A stretch of 64,000 nt of DNA, taken from contig CM114271.1 in assembly GCA_050084515.1 (NCBI GenBank), positions 52,638,001 to 52,702,000 on the forward strand, read 5' to 3'. Under the pieces are notes generated by a model. The model was not told the origin of the DNA. It worked only from the letters and a program-made list of their open reading frames with translations, and did not search any database. Position numbers and translations under genes: made by a program. This stretch comes from Blasia pusilla (lineage: Eukaryota; Marchantiophyta; Marchantiopsida; Blasiales). Positions 47,661 through 59,779 of the stretch are shown one piece after another (positions within the stretch are counted from its first letter, which is position 1; every line of letters begins with the position of its first letter).

Positions 47661-48080
47661 AAGATCATTATCAAATAATATGACAATTGAAACCAAGGTC
47701 CACTTTCAATATAATCTAGACTAGTACCAAAAATAATTTATTTCATCTCCCTTTTATCATACTAAAGAAATGTGATTTTATCTTTCAATGGGAACTCTAT
47801 AAAGACTCTATAGATTTACAACAACCCTTGTAAGTGCTCGTATGTGTGGATGTTCACCTTGTGAGCATCTTTGTGTTCTCACTCTTGTACTTGGTGGAAT
47901 TTTTTTGCTTTTGAATGGACGTGCTAGATTGATGCCCAAACATCTATCTCATATGATTCAATTTTTTCACATGTTCCAAACTAATTAGGTTTCAAACAAC
48001 CATCTTCTAATCTTGATTCTTTTTTCTAAATATAGTACATCCTTGATGAGGCAACCTATAGGTCCTACTAGAATATAAAT

Positions 48081-48478
48081 ATTTGCACTTAGGGACCATA
48101 ATGCTTATATCATATAATCTAGAGATACTTTGTGTATTCTTGAAATTTATCAAGAACTTATTAGGATCATTATTCCACTCTACACTTTATGTACTTCAAT
48201 AAAGTTTTAACCTTAGAAAGTTTTAAAGACTTCTTTGATTTTTTGTATCTATTGATGATGTGTTTTTATATATAAGATATTCTAGTATCTTATAAATTTG
48301 CACTTAGGGACCATAATGCTTATATCATATAATCTAAAGATACTTTGTGTATTCTTGAAATCTATCAAGAACTTATTAGGATTATTATTCCACTCTACAC
48401 TTTATGTACTTCAATAAAATTGTAACCTTAGAAAGTTCTTAAGACTTCTTTGATTTTTTGTATCTATTGATGATGTGG
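48081..48478. repeat. 215-bp tandem duplication
   Basis: ATTTGCACTTAGGGACCATA starts at 48081 and again at 48296, and the copies agree closely for about 180 bp with a handful of substitutions. The second copy lacks the last 32 bp. AT-rich, non-coding. Confidence 0.9.
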
Positions 48479-48479
48479 A

Positions 48480-50680
48480 GTGAAGTACTGATTGCCTTAT
48501 TTGGGCTCTCATATTTGGAGTCCAAAATAGTAAATTAGAAGAAACTTCTTCTTCTCACATTGTAGAGAACTAATATTCCCCTTTAATAAGTATAGACCAC
48601 ACTTTGAACTTGCACATCATATTTGCAAAATCTTCCTTAACAAATCCTAATATGGTGGCCAAAAAGTTTTATTTTATTTTATTTAAAAGCACCAAGTCCC
48701 ATCTTACAAACACCCAAGCTAAAATTTCAAGCATTTCTACTTGGATCTCCCATTTAGGAGGGTTTTTTTTTCAATGAGGGCCTTCATTTTTTTTAATCAT
48801 ATTTCCAAATTCTTAACATTTGAGCATAATGAAGTCACACACATATGAAAGCCACTTAGGGAATTATCTCTCCTAAGCATGGGTCATCCATGCCCTATAT
48901 ATACGTAGGGAATACCACTGCCTTGGGGTCGAGAGTGCCTCTAGAGGATAACACATTGTCATATCCAATGACATGCCAACGTATGTGAATCTTGAGTCTA
49001 TGCTAATAGAACCTTGAGAGGTTCATATGATGAGCATGATATCATGGAAGGAAGTAACTTAAGACAAGAATTATAATATTGATACAATTTTGCACCATAG
49101 TATTAGAGACCAAATCAACCAAGAGAGGAGAACTTGTGACACGAATGCAAGTATCAAAGTAAGATGGTAAAGGATCGCGACGGCCCTTGCATCTGTGATC
49201 CTTGCATAAAAATCACTATCACACTATGATGGAAATTATAGCATAGATTCCAATACAAACAAAAGCTATAAGCCTATATTAGCCTCCAAGGACGGGAAAA
49301 TAAAAAAATATGAGCAAGAGTATCCTAAACCAAGACAAATTTATTATTCAACACACACAAGAGATCATATTTGATAAGATAATTGTGACTTTGGTATTCA
49401 CACATTTTCTTATCTCTATAGCCAAATTTACACCTTTATCCCCTAGTTGTACTAAAATTATGTAATTTGACTAGGTCGTTGCAAGTAAGAGGGGATGTCC
49501 AAAGGTTTCCAACATTCTATACCGGACACTTCAAAAGAACACTCGAGGAAGATGCTCCAATTGAATACAAGACATTCCACCAAAATTTGCTAAGGTGGAT
49601 GGACTATATGGGTCCTCCAAGAAACAAGGCTAGGAGGCTAGAGAGAGGTTTCGATTCTTTCCCGACCCTTTTTGCTTCAATCATTTATTAGGTTAGATCA
49701 TCCATGTTTGATTATAATTCAAAGAATTCGGGTTAGTTTTAAAGTGAACAACGAATCAAATTGATTTACCATTTCCAAACTAAATTTCTCTTGAAAACAC
49801 TTTCTTCTTTTTGTGATGGACAATTCATTGCATTAAAACACGACCCAAAATCCAGTGTAGTCAAGGGCTTGAGGATTACCAATTCGAAGAATGAACAAAA
49901 TCTTAAGGTTGTTGATAGTGAGGGTTTTGAGTAGCCCTATTTGCCAAAGTATCCTCTAAAGGTTTCACTCAAAGCCGTAAAATCTCCAATATGTATCATG
50001 CTTAGGCCTTCCATACAATGAGAGATAAGAAAGGATGAACAAAGATTGTAAAAACATGGTAATTTCTTCGACGGCCATTGATGGAGAATTGCAAGCTCAA
50101 GTCTTTTGCCACTATAGCTGAAAGCGGCCCCACAAACATGGAGCTGTAGTGTAAATCTCATGCCATATATGAAATTCACAATCATAAAATTAAAATAAAT
50201 TCTTATACATATAGTGGAAATATTTACGGCCCTTACAAGAAGTCGATTCCAAGTGCAGAATTTGCGGAATACAAATTATTATGCATGCTTATGTATTGTA
50301 GGATATGAATTTTTAACGATCCAATGTTAGCATAATGTTATCGTGCTAATTCTTCATTAATACGATATTCCTAATCGTGTCCCCATCTATGTTCTTCAAC
50401 GCAATATTACTCCCTTGTGTTGCTCCCAAATCGTATTACTCCCTTGTGTTTCCAAACTCCTAGCGATAAAACTCAAAACCGGAAACTCCTGACATTAAAA
50501 TTCAAAACCTGAAAAAGGCGCAGTTACCCTTTACAGTAGTAAAACAGTTTGAAAATCAAAAAATTATCCTATAATGAAAAGACAAAGATCTCTTAAAAAA
50601 CGTATTCTACTTATAGTGTACGAAAATGATTATATTGACCTCATAAAGTTGAAAGTGTATACAAGCAGCACAAAATTCGA
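48480..50680. other. intergenic, probably transposon-derived, no gene recognised
   Basis: Frames at 49467-49691 (+) and 49937-50185 (-) have no domains I recognise. Confidence 0.35.
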
Positions 50681-52810
50681 ACATGCGAGGGGAGGAGCAA
50701 GATTCATGAATCCCCAAAAACGCCCGGAAACGCACGCACGCACTCTGGGGATGAGAGGACTCTCCGGGGACGGGCGACCCACACGCTGTTGGTTCCGTGG
50801 CTTCTCTATGCCTGCGGTTCCGCTGCCGACTGTGAGGCCGTCCTCCTCTCGGACTCTGCGTGCGCGGCCGTGTGAGGCCGTCCTCCTCTCATCATCCGCA
50901 CCCCTTCCGCTCCGTAGGTTCGTACGTGCGGGAGATACGCTGGAGTCCGGGAAGACGACGGGAGCGGACCGACGGCATCCGTTTGGATGTCATGGCAAGT
51001 TGGCCAGTGTGGGCGATAATTGAGTGCTCACTGTCGTCAAGCCGGAGGGTCCTACGTGGAAGGCAGCGGATAATCCCTGTTCGTAGGTTGGCCCCGACCG
51101 TCTGGGATTTCCTCCCGATTTTCGTTTAGGGTGCGACATTCTCTGGGCTCGCTAGAGGGGGTTGGTGAGATTCACCTGTATTATTATGAAACGGACTTTG
51201 ACAAAGTCGAAGTATTGTGGATGGAGCTACTGATGTGTCGCGGAAAAGTCGCGCCAGTAGGTTATGGACGGACTTAACCGAAGCCTCGCGGCTGTGTAGC
51301 CTCTGGTTAAGAGGAGGAGGAATAGGTTAGAGGTTAGGTTTGGAGTTAAGAAGGGACGAGTGACAGGACAGAATAGAATGGGATATATTCGGACTTGGGT
51401 GGACAGGCGCTTTTGGAGGATGCAGAGAGGCGGAGAGGAGCAAACTGCTACAGGAGTCAGGCGCGATGGCGATGGAGAGTCTGGAGATTGGCGGTTTCTG
51501 GTGTAAGGAGGGAACGAGTATTGTTCGCTCGTACGTCAAAGCGATGGAGGATACATCGACGAGACGTGGGTTGGGATCCTCTACTCTTTTCCCCATCCCT
51601 CGAGGAATGATTTCTTTTGTTCCTCGCCGTGTAAGGAGACAAGATCGTAGTCTCTGGACGATCCCGCTATACGAACAACTTGTGGAGTTTGTTGCCTTCT
51701 CCGCACTTTACTTCCGGGAATAGTGATCTTTTGCGTCGGCACTTTCCTGTTGTACAATCCGCTCCTCCGTAGATCCTCCTTTCCATCATGCGCTTTTATA
51801 GAAGTTTATCGTTTCTCCTCCGTGGGTCCAAATTTCCTTTCGATGCGTGAGAGTGGCACGGGCAATCCTTGACTATTCTCGCCAGAGAATCCGTCCACTA
51901 CGCTAGCGGAGAGCACCGAGTGTTTGAGGGAAGCTGACATGGCTTCTAATAATCTGCTTCCCAACGATGCAATGAAAAGTAAGTTCTCTGTTCTGAAGTG
52001 CGCCATAAATGCCTTATGGGCCCTCACCGGTTCCTACAATATAAGACAGCCGATCTGTCCAGGCTAAATGTGTGGTCTGAAACAAAGAAGGATAGAGCCT
52101 CCCTTCCTACAAAATCGACCGTGATCCCTACGCGATGTTGCAAGATGGACCCACGCTTTCTTGCGAAAGTCAGGCACCAGCTGTTCCGACAGGATCCTCG
52201 ATCCCCTTGACAAAATGTGCCTCACCCGTAGCTGTCCCAATATTCGTGGCTCGCCTCCACCCTTCCAAACCCGGAAAACACCTTTCTCGGAATACTTTTA
52301 TCCTCGCCCTTCTCCACACTGCAAATACACGACCCCCCCAGCGCGACTCCAGAGTCCAGCAGAGCAGACTAGCACAAACAATAATCTACGGGAGAGTTTC
52401 GCAGTGATTTGCACGCGTCCTCTACCGCCGAACACGCGCACCGGACTCCGGACTGGGGCGGGGGGACTCTAGAGTCTACGCTCAAGCAATCGGTAACTTC
52501 CAGACGAATATCTTCCCCAGTAAGGAAACATCAGGTACAGTATCAGTTCGTGCGGAACCGCACACGTACCCCATCGCGACAGACCGTCGCAGACGCATGT
52601 CCCGTCTCCACGTACTCTCTCTCTCTCTCATCGGATCGACCCGCACCACAACAACGCCAGCCGCGATTCGATACGCAGCATCGAACCTGATCAATCCTAG
52701 GCGTACCGCCTTCATCCCGGGTAGGTCGCTCCTCGCGGCTTTTAACCGTCGCCTTCTTGCTCCGCTCCTGCGTATTAGAGGGTGTCATAAGACCCCTATC
52801 AGACTACGAA
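50681..52810. other. GC-rich block, unrecognised
   Basis: The composition switches to GC-rich at about 50680. A 20-bp direct repeat TGTGAGGCCGTCCTCCTCTC occurs at about 50830 and 50871. A (TC)n tract lies near 52616. Overlapping frames on both strands are composition-driven, with no domains. It adjoins the R2-like element and may be part of the same retroelement-rich island. Confidence 0.4.
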
Positions 52811-52814
52811 AGAT

Positions 52815-53121
52815 GCAATTCGATAAAAACGAGTGATGGAAAACCCATCGGAAGTACAAAAGAGGGGGACTCAAAGAGTCAAAACCTGAAGGTCACAACA
52901 CGACCAGAAAAGGAAGAAGGGGGCATTCCCCCCCTAACGACGAAACTCACCAACAGCAGAGACAATATCAGCAACAACAAAAGAGCTATGACTACTACTA
53001 AGTGGGCCTCTAGCGCCGGCGTCTCCCACAGCCTGAGCCCGCCGCAAAATCCCATTGGCCTGGGCACGCTGCAACGCTATGGAGACCCGCTGCCTACAAT
53101 ACAGAATCGCAGACCCCTATC
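52815..53121 (-). repeat. about 305-bp direct repeat, distal copy (3' module of R2-like element)
   Basis: It is nearly identical to 53814-54118 (offset 999 bp, e.g. CGATAAAAAC at 52821 and 53820). It contains GAAAACCCATCGGAAGTACA and the TGGGCCTCTAGCGCCGGCGT block. The few differences are short indels. Confidence 0.93.
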
Positions 53122-53592
53122 CGGGATTTTAGTGTCCCCGGTTCTCTCTATCCGGGAACTTGTCGGATCCCAAACGGGTGGTTTCGAGCTACCCGTTGTG
53201 GCGCTCCCGGGAAGAATCACTCCCCGTTTGTAGTTCCTATCGGATATTCCGTGGATTTAAGGCTCGCAGCTAAACCCTAAACTGCCGCCCCCCTTCCGGG
53301 ATTACCGAGTGACTTCCCGGGCCGAACCCGTCACCCGGACGATTCCGGATATGCAGTAAATTGACACCCCCTATTGGATCCTCCCGGCGATCTTTGCCCA
53401 CTTTCCACTCGTCGTCGCATTTACGCCGACCTACCCTGCAGTAGTATTCAGTAGTCCAGGACCTCCAGATTCTGTCCCGGACCGGCTCGTCTCGTCTCGG
53501 AATCTGGGATTCTGGACACTTCTGCTGCCGCCGGGAGTCAGGGACGAGTCCGAATCCATCCGGCGCTTGGAGAAGGATAAGAGGATAAACTT

Positions 53593-53675
53593 AGCTCTTT
53601 CTTTCTCTTCGTCTATCTTTATCTGATACTCTCTCTTTTCATCGGATAAAGATAGAGGAAGAGAAAGAAAGAGTT
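53593..53675. repeat. 35-bp imperfect inverted repeat (long hairpin)
   Basis: Arms are 53593-53627 and 53641-53675, with 32 of 35 positions complementary and a 13-nt loop. The arms are pyrimidine/purine-biased (CTCTTTCTTTCTCTTC and its complement). It lies between the two copies of the 305-bp repeat. Confidence 0.9.
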
Positions 53676-53813
53676 CAACGACATCTGTCCTGACCCCCTG
53701 ACGCGTGAGAATACATGACGACTTGCTATCACATGCGCAGGGGACGGCTGGAGGGTCCCGGTCACCAGCGAGTCGCCAGACGGCGTGATTTCGTCGGTAG
53801 AAAGAGGAAAAAT

Positions 53814-54118
53814 GCACTTCGATAAAAACGAGTGATGGAAAACCCATCGGAAGTACAAAAGAGGGGGACTCAAAGAGTCAAAACCTGAAGGTCACAACAC
53901 GACCAGAAAAGGAAGAAGGGGGCATTCCCCCTAACGATTTAAACTCACCAACAGCAGAGACAATATCAGCAACAACAAGAGAGCTATGACTACTACTAAG
54001 TGGGCCTCTAGCGCCGGCGTCTCCCACCGAGCTGAGCCGTAAAATCCCATTGGCCTGGGCACGCTGCAACGCTATGGAGACCTGACGCTTACAATACAGA
54101 TCGCAGATAGCTAAGGAC
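53814..54118 (-). repeat. about 305-bp direct repeat, proximal copy
   Basis: This is the second copy of 52815-53121. In the minus-strand direction of the reverse transcriptase it begins about 260 bp after the endonuclease-like block, so it lies in the 3' untranslated position. Confidence 0.93.
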
Positions 54119-54369
54119 AACCCATTTTCGAGTGGAGATGATGGGCGCAGGGAACGAAGTCGAACCTCTCCCCATAGCCCCATACATCTCTATGGCCGGG
54201 GGATGAAGATGTGTCCTCGTAGTCGATCAGTAGATATGTGTCTTCTTCGCCGCCGCCGCCGCCGCCGCTCCTTGTAGCATTCGCCTTGGGCCACCACTTG
54301 GGCTCGACCGGCGTGAGGGACTTGACTACCACGTCGCCACAACCACCTGACCACCACGTGTCATGTAGA

Positions 54370-56880
54370 GATCGGCACGAATGAGACATGGAAGCCACTC
54401 TCCCGAGCACATCGAACATGATATCCGCCCGACCGCATCGTGAGTGGCTATCCTCTCACCCCAATCGAGCGTGCCAAATGCACACCAAGTGGATCAGGCT
54501 CGCGACACTCGCAATGTGTCGAACCAACCATCGATGGTTGGGGAGGCCAAGCGAACCGCATCATTTGTGGTATAGGTAAGTGGTGCGATACGGAAAGCTC
54601 GAGAAGGGCGCGCCCTACCCATGAGCTGCCCCTTTCCGGAGCAAGAGCGAATACGGGCCCTAACCTCCATGGGGATATTCCCCGGACATAGTGCCTCTAA
54701 AAATGCCTCAAAGTGGGCTTCCATCAAGGAAGATTGGAGCCCAGATCGACCGGAGGTAACTAAGGAGGAGAAAGTGGGGAGAACGGCTCTGGCCTCAACT
54801 CGAAGGGAATCTCTACAAGCTGTGAGTGAAGACTGAATTGGGAAAGAGCCATCCTCGACCTGGGAGACGTAGTGTAGAAGGAGCGGTCTATCTCTAACCA
54901 AAAATCGGGAGCAAAGGAGGGGTGCCACTATGGCCCAACTCCCTAAAAAGCGGAGGGCGCCACTAACTCCGGCCGAGAGAAGACCTACTCCACCAAAAGA
55001 AATTGGCCAAGAGGCATGTCTACGAGCTAACTCCCCCATGGGGCACTCTAAGGAGCCGGGTCCTAGAAGATCCCCAAACACCTGCATGAGCTTCCTATCA
55101 AAGGATCTATATAGGGAAGAAAGGTGACTAGATGTCCAGACAATTCTAGTGAGGTAACCAGGTCTACGAGCAAAACAAGAAGAGAGAATGCCGAAGGCGA
55201 CTTGAGGGTCACCAATCCTCGTAAGATCATCAACGTGGAGAAGATCCTCGGTAAGAGCCGCCACAAAGTCGATACAAAGTCCTGGCTCCCGAGCGGTACT
55301 CCCAAGACTCGAAGCCCTCCGACAGGTCGCAAGAAGCCGTCGGGTAAATGTAGATCATCACGTAGGCCTAATGGAGACCAAGCCTTGCACTTCCCCACCT
55401 TCACCGCTGACCGACACGTGCCAAGTGTCTTTGAAAAGTGCTCGAATGAGGACAACCAGATCTCAGACCAACAATATGAGTATCATCCAAATAAGGGAAC
55501 ATGCAACCGGGAAAGCCTCCACCGAGAAAGAACCGCTCGGTAATGAGCCACAAAGAAACAACGCGCCACCCGGAGGGTCACCCCGACGAGTCCCGTGAGC
55601 GGACTCCAAGACCGTGACCTCCTCCTCGAATCGACCATGGTGGAAATAGAGGGCCGAAGGGGCCCCATAAAAAGCCTGCACAAAGGGAATGAGGCTCGCC
55701 ATGGGGCCACCGCGTCCCCTCAACTCTGTGAATATAGTAGCCCGAGATACTAAGTTGAAGGCGTTCTCCACGCCCACTTGGAGAACCACCCACTGGATGT
55801 ACATCTAGACAAGCCCTCAAACCTAAGGCAACCGTCTCACATCCGGCCGGGCGTTCAAAGTGCGGACTCGGATGTGACTGGAAAGCCTCACGGAATTGCA
55901 AAGCGAGAGTACGACTCACCAACCGCAAGAGCACCTCACCTATGGCAATCGGACGGATACCACCACCCCTTTGACAACGCCAAAAGTCGCCCCGCCCCTA
56001 ATACTTGGGTCTTCTTTGTTGGCACTCTCCCTCGAGCTAGGTGAGAGGCAACTGAAGCAACTTCGGAGAAGCCGCTAGCGGTGTCCTCGAAGGAAAGCAA
56101 TCACGAAGGTGTTCGTACATAGACAAACCTCCGCCGCAATCCTCGGAGAACGCCCGAGTGCCCGTGCAAAGAGGGACGGGTCAAGGCATATAGCCGTGTC
56201 GGGTGGAAGTCACGTGCAAAGCTGGAATGTCAACCGATGGACGAGGATAGCCCCGGAGGGCATCGATGGTAACGGTGAAGAAGGAGCCATGTCCATCGGG
56301 CGAAGAGCACGGACTCGCGAGTACTCGCTCGCCCATGTCCTACATCGCCGCAACCTGGCTGCTCCAGGATCGTGCCGGGAAACCAGGTGGACTACTACCC
56401 GCGCGAATGCCACAAACTCACTCTGCAGAGAGACTCCCAATCACCTCCTCGAAAGCGTCTCAGACGTGCTATAACCTCTCTATGACCGGCCTTCCCTCCC
56501 GAGTGTAACGAAGACACCATCGTGGAAGGAGAAGTAGTAGGTACCACGAGAGCTCATCCATAGGATCAAGGGCGATCCTAGCGAGGGGAAGGAGGAATGC
56601 GTGGCGGAGGTCGTGAATAGCATGGGGATCCTATGAAACAACCTCGGCAGGGAAAACGGGTCTCGAAGAGACCTATAATCTTGCCCTGGTGGGACCTCAA
56701 CCACTCCCATGCCTCGGGAGGGGGCGATGATGCGAGAAGCACCGGAGAGCATCCATGGTCGGGGAGGGACCACCCATCCAAATCTATCAAAGTCGGGATG
56801 TTTAGCCGCTAAGTGGTTCAATTCTGAACAGTGAAGAATTCGGGACAACATGGGCATTTAGTATCTCGACTAGACGACCC
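54370..56880 (-). pseudogene. R2-like non-LTR retrotransposon: zinc finger, reverse transcriptase, restriction-like endonuclease; frameshifted
   Basis: Reading from 56880 downwards, first comes a C2H2-type finger (KCPCCPEFFTVQN, then NHLAAKHPDF, at about 56860-56790). A linker follows, with MDELSWYLL and CLRYTREGRPVIERL. RT blocks come next: RPIAIGEVLLRLVSRTLA (about 55970), PAGCETVALGLRACLDVHP, ENAFNLVSRATIFTELRG, GTRRGDPPGGALF, and the catalytic YLDD at 55482-55493. After that come CKAWSPLGL and VLGVPLGS, and a thumb region in a 256-codon frame (55264-54494). The C-terminal block reads CECREPDPLGVHL with ERIATHDAVGR (about 54520-54430), like the CCHC and restriction-like endonuclease part of R2-type elements. 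Blocks lie in at least three frames, so the copy is inactive. A (GGC)n stretch at about 54249-54270 follows. Confidence 0.68.
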
Positions 56881-56999
56881 ACGGGTCCCCACACGGGAGC
56901 CAATGCGGTCGAGGCATGGATGCAACTCACCAAGAAGAGGATATGGCCCCTCCAATAAAATCGTGCGACAATCCCCCGTCAATAATAGTCCTGTCATCC

Positions 57000-58317
57000 C
57001 CATTCGAACGAGCGGTCCTGGCAAACCACTCTCTTCCCGTCCACGGTAATGCTCCCTCTAACATAAACTCTCACCTACCAACATCACCTAGGACTTCTAG
57101 TCCCAACCCCCTCCCAAAAATAAACTCATGAATACTTTAGAGTTGCTAAGAGTGTGAAAAGATCATGGGCCCTTCGAGATAAAATAGATGAGAAGAAAAG
57201 TGTATGTACGGGAAGGGTAACAAATACAAACGAGAATCGAACCAAAATGAGAAGCACATACGACAAATACGACAAACAAGAAAGGACTTGGGAAAGGAGG
57301 GGAAGGGTGGGTGAATAGAGGACGTTACCTTGGGAAATTTCTCCAAATGACAATAAGCTAAACCCTAATATTCACATTTGGAACCCTAATATGAACCGAA
57401 TTCTAAAAAGATGAATAAAAATAAAAATACTTCACGCCATGCAGCAAGGTCCGGATCAAAGCGAAGCTCTCGTCACGCTCTCCGTTTCGACATGTAGCAC
57501 GTCTCTTTTCGTCCCCTACGCCCTCCGTCCTTCCTCCCGCCGTCCCCGTCCATGCCTCTCGCCGTCCCCGCCCAAACCTGCTGCTCCGTTGCATCCGTTG
57601 AAAGTCATCCGCTCGGTAGAGCAGCGGCAACGGAGAAATACGCATACGAATTTCTTGAAGTTATCTTTTTAATTTAAGAATATTTATATCATTTTTGGAA
57701 AGCGTTTTTTTATATGCAAACATAGGAATGTTTGATCCGTGACAAATGGAAAGTAAGAAAAATATTTTCTAAAAAATAAAATAAAATTTGTGTGCAACAT
57801 CATTAATTCTTTCATTCCCTTCTACACCGTGCAAATTCTCTATTAGTCTTTCATGATCAAAGCGGTTCTCTTGGTCGATTTATCCACTTATGAAGAAACT
57901 AGTGTGCAGTCGTTTCACGGGGCAGGAATCCCCATTCTTAAACCCTGCCAAAGTAGAATGGCAGATTTTTTCTATTTCTAAGAATATTGAAAAGGTATTA
58001 AAAATACTAACATTTTATATTCTTAGAATCAAGTGTGGGGCTGGTTGTGTGAGAGCTCGTTCTTCTAAAGGGGTATTGTGGCACAACTAAAAAGTGTTAT
58101 TTAAAAAATCACATCATATTTGGGGCCGTAAAAAAGAATCTACCTACTTTCGTGTTGAGATAGTTAAGTGTTTTGTTGGATTTTTTTAATTCTTGTCATT
58201 TTACTGTGGCCTCGTGCACTCCTTCTTAGTTTGGACAATTTTCCATCCTACCTCTTACTTGAAGGCCATAATCTCATCCTCTCTCCTCTTTTTGAACAAA
58301 TTGATTTCATGATAATA
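57000..58317. other. intergenic, no gene recognised
   Basis: Two AACCCTAATA words at about 57362 and 57388 resemble telo-boxes, but no gene follows on either strand. TGTGCAACATCATTAATTC at about 57793 is a fragment of the Helitron-like family. Confidence 0.4.
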
Positions 58318-58515
58318 CTAGTGTAATGTCCGCGCGATGCACAGGTGAAAAAATTGTATTTTAGCACTCCTCCGATTAGCACTTGGTTAAATAATCTCTT
58401 GAGTTAAATAGTCTTATATACGTGTCAACATGGGAAGGTTTAAAAAACCTACGTGTCAACACTAGAAGAGGGTTTGCCCAAACCCCGTCCTCTTTTAATA
58501 ATATATTAATGTGTA
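58318..58515 (-). mobile_element. short non-autonomous Helitron (minus orientation)
   Basis: On the minus strand the right end has CTGTGC-ATC-GCGCGG, a 6-bp stem with G-T wobbles on that strand, then ACATTACA and CTAG (58321-58318) followed by T. The left end has ATTAATATATTATTAAAAGAGG, which resembles plant Helitron 5' ends, but the exact TC start is not clear. It shares CTTCTAGTGTTGACAC with the Helitron at 22514-22749. Confidence 0.55.
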
Positions 58516-58518
58516 GGC

Positions 58519-58700
58519 TCAGTAACAGTGTAGCGCATGTTATGCGCCAAACTTATTAAGAAAAAAATTATGTTGTTCGTGCTATATACGGGTGATGAAA
58601 ATTTTTCCTCACACGTCTTTTGCCCCCTTAACTTAACTACCCCCTTGATTCTCTCAATTGACACTTGTCAATAGTAGAAGAGCAAATAATTAGGGATCTA
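58519..58700 (-). mobile_element. second Helitron-like remnant abutting the first
   Basis: On the minus strand a perfect hairpin GCGCAT-AAC-ATGCGC lies at about 58533-58547, followed by about 10 nt and CTGA, matching the 3' CTRR rule. Upstream is TATATAGCACGAACAACA, almost the same as the 3' part of the 22.5-kb element. Its 3' end directly joins the 5' side of the element at 58318-58515. Confidence 0.45.
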
Positions 58701-59779
58701 AATAGACGTCATATAACCTTATTTATCAAACCAATAATCAGAAAATATTCGTTATGCATGTTTGGTCTTGTTTCAAGTTTGAGCTAGGGGACGCACCTTG
58801 AGGAATTAATTGACGTGCTTTAGTACAAGCAAACAACTTGGATAATCATAGTAACGCTACTCCATAAACTACCTACGTCATATTATTATGATTCCTCCAA
58901 CGTCTAAGTCGGAACCATTAATATAGGCTTCTTCTCATACAAGGGGCCCGATTAGATTAATGGTGCTCAGAGAAGTTGATGTTGAGAATCCAACATATTG
59001 GTCAAGACTTGGGAAGGAGGCTTCCTAGAAAGAAATTATGCACTTGGAGAGACTCGATCCAATTAGCGCTTGGCGGCTTCTCAATTGCCTACGAAACTCC
59101 CGACCAATCATGGTTGCACAAAAGCAAACTAGTCCATCCCTAGGATAGATATGGACAGACAAGTGTGAACATGTCTACGGACGTGGATTGCAAGAGGTGG
59201 GATTCACACTTATAGTTCATGATGGAAGATGGGGCAAGGGCAAGTAAGACAATAAGGGGGAAGGGAGTGAAGGTGGAGGGAGGAAAAAATGGGAGAATAT
59301 GGAACACGAAGGCAAGTTGGGGGGAATGAGAAAAAAGGGGAAGGTGGAGTCCAACTGGACAAATCCTTCCACGGACTTTGTTCACATGTTAGCTTGCAAT
59401 CGATTGAGTCATTATAACAAGATTACTATTACTTTCTCACTTACTCTAGTACTCATTGGAAAGTTTATCCTACTTAATAAATTTTGAAGCAAGACAAATA
59501 TGCAAGAAAAGTTAAATATGCATCTAGATTTCTCGAGATTATATATACACATATATTGTAAAAATCTTAATATATTTTTTGGGAAAATTGGAATGAGTTA
59601 TTTTCTTATGATTTCTCTAGAAGAAATTGAGTTTACATCTTGAAAGAAAAATCATACAAATTTAAGATTTTCCAAAATTTCAAGAAGAATGTTGATCGAG
59701 AAGAAATTTGGGCTTTGCATTCTCAAACTCATGATTCTTTTGAATAAGAAGAATATTCTTCATATAGATTGGATAGGAG
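58701..59779. other. intergenic, no gene recognised
   Basis: Mixed sequence with a purine-rich stretch (about 59210-59350). No domain seen. Confidence 0.4.

Noticed and set aside
52815-54118. Reading the 305-bp direct repeats as LTRs of a small LTR element
   Set aside because: Only 690 bp lie between them, without primer-binding site or coding sequence, and no TG...CA ends were seen. A duplicated 3' module is a simpler description.
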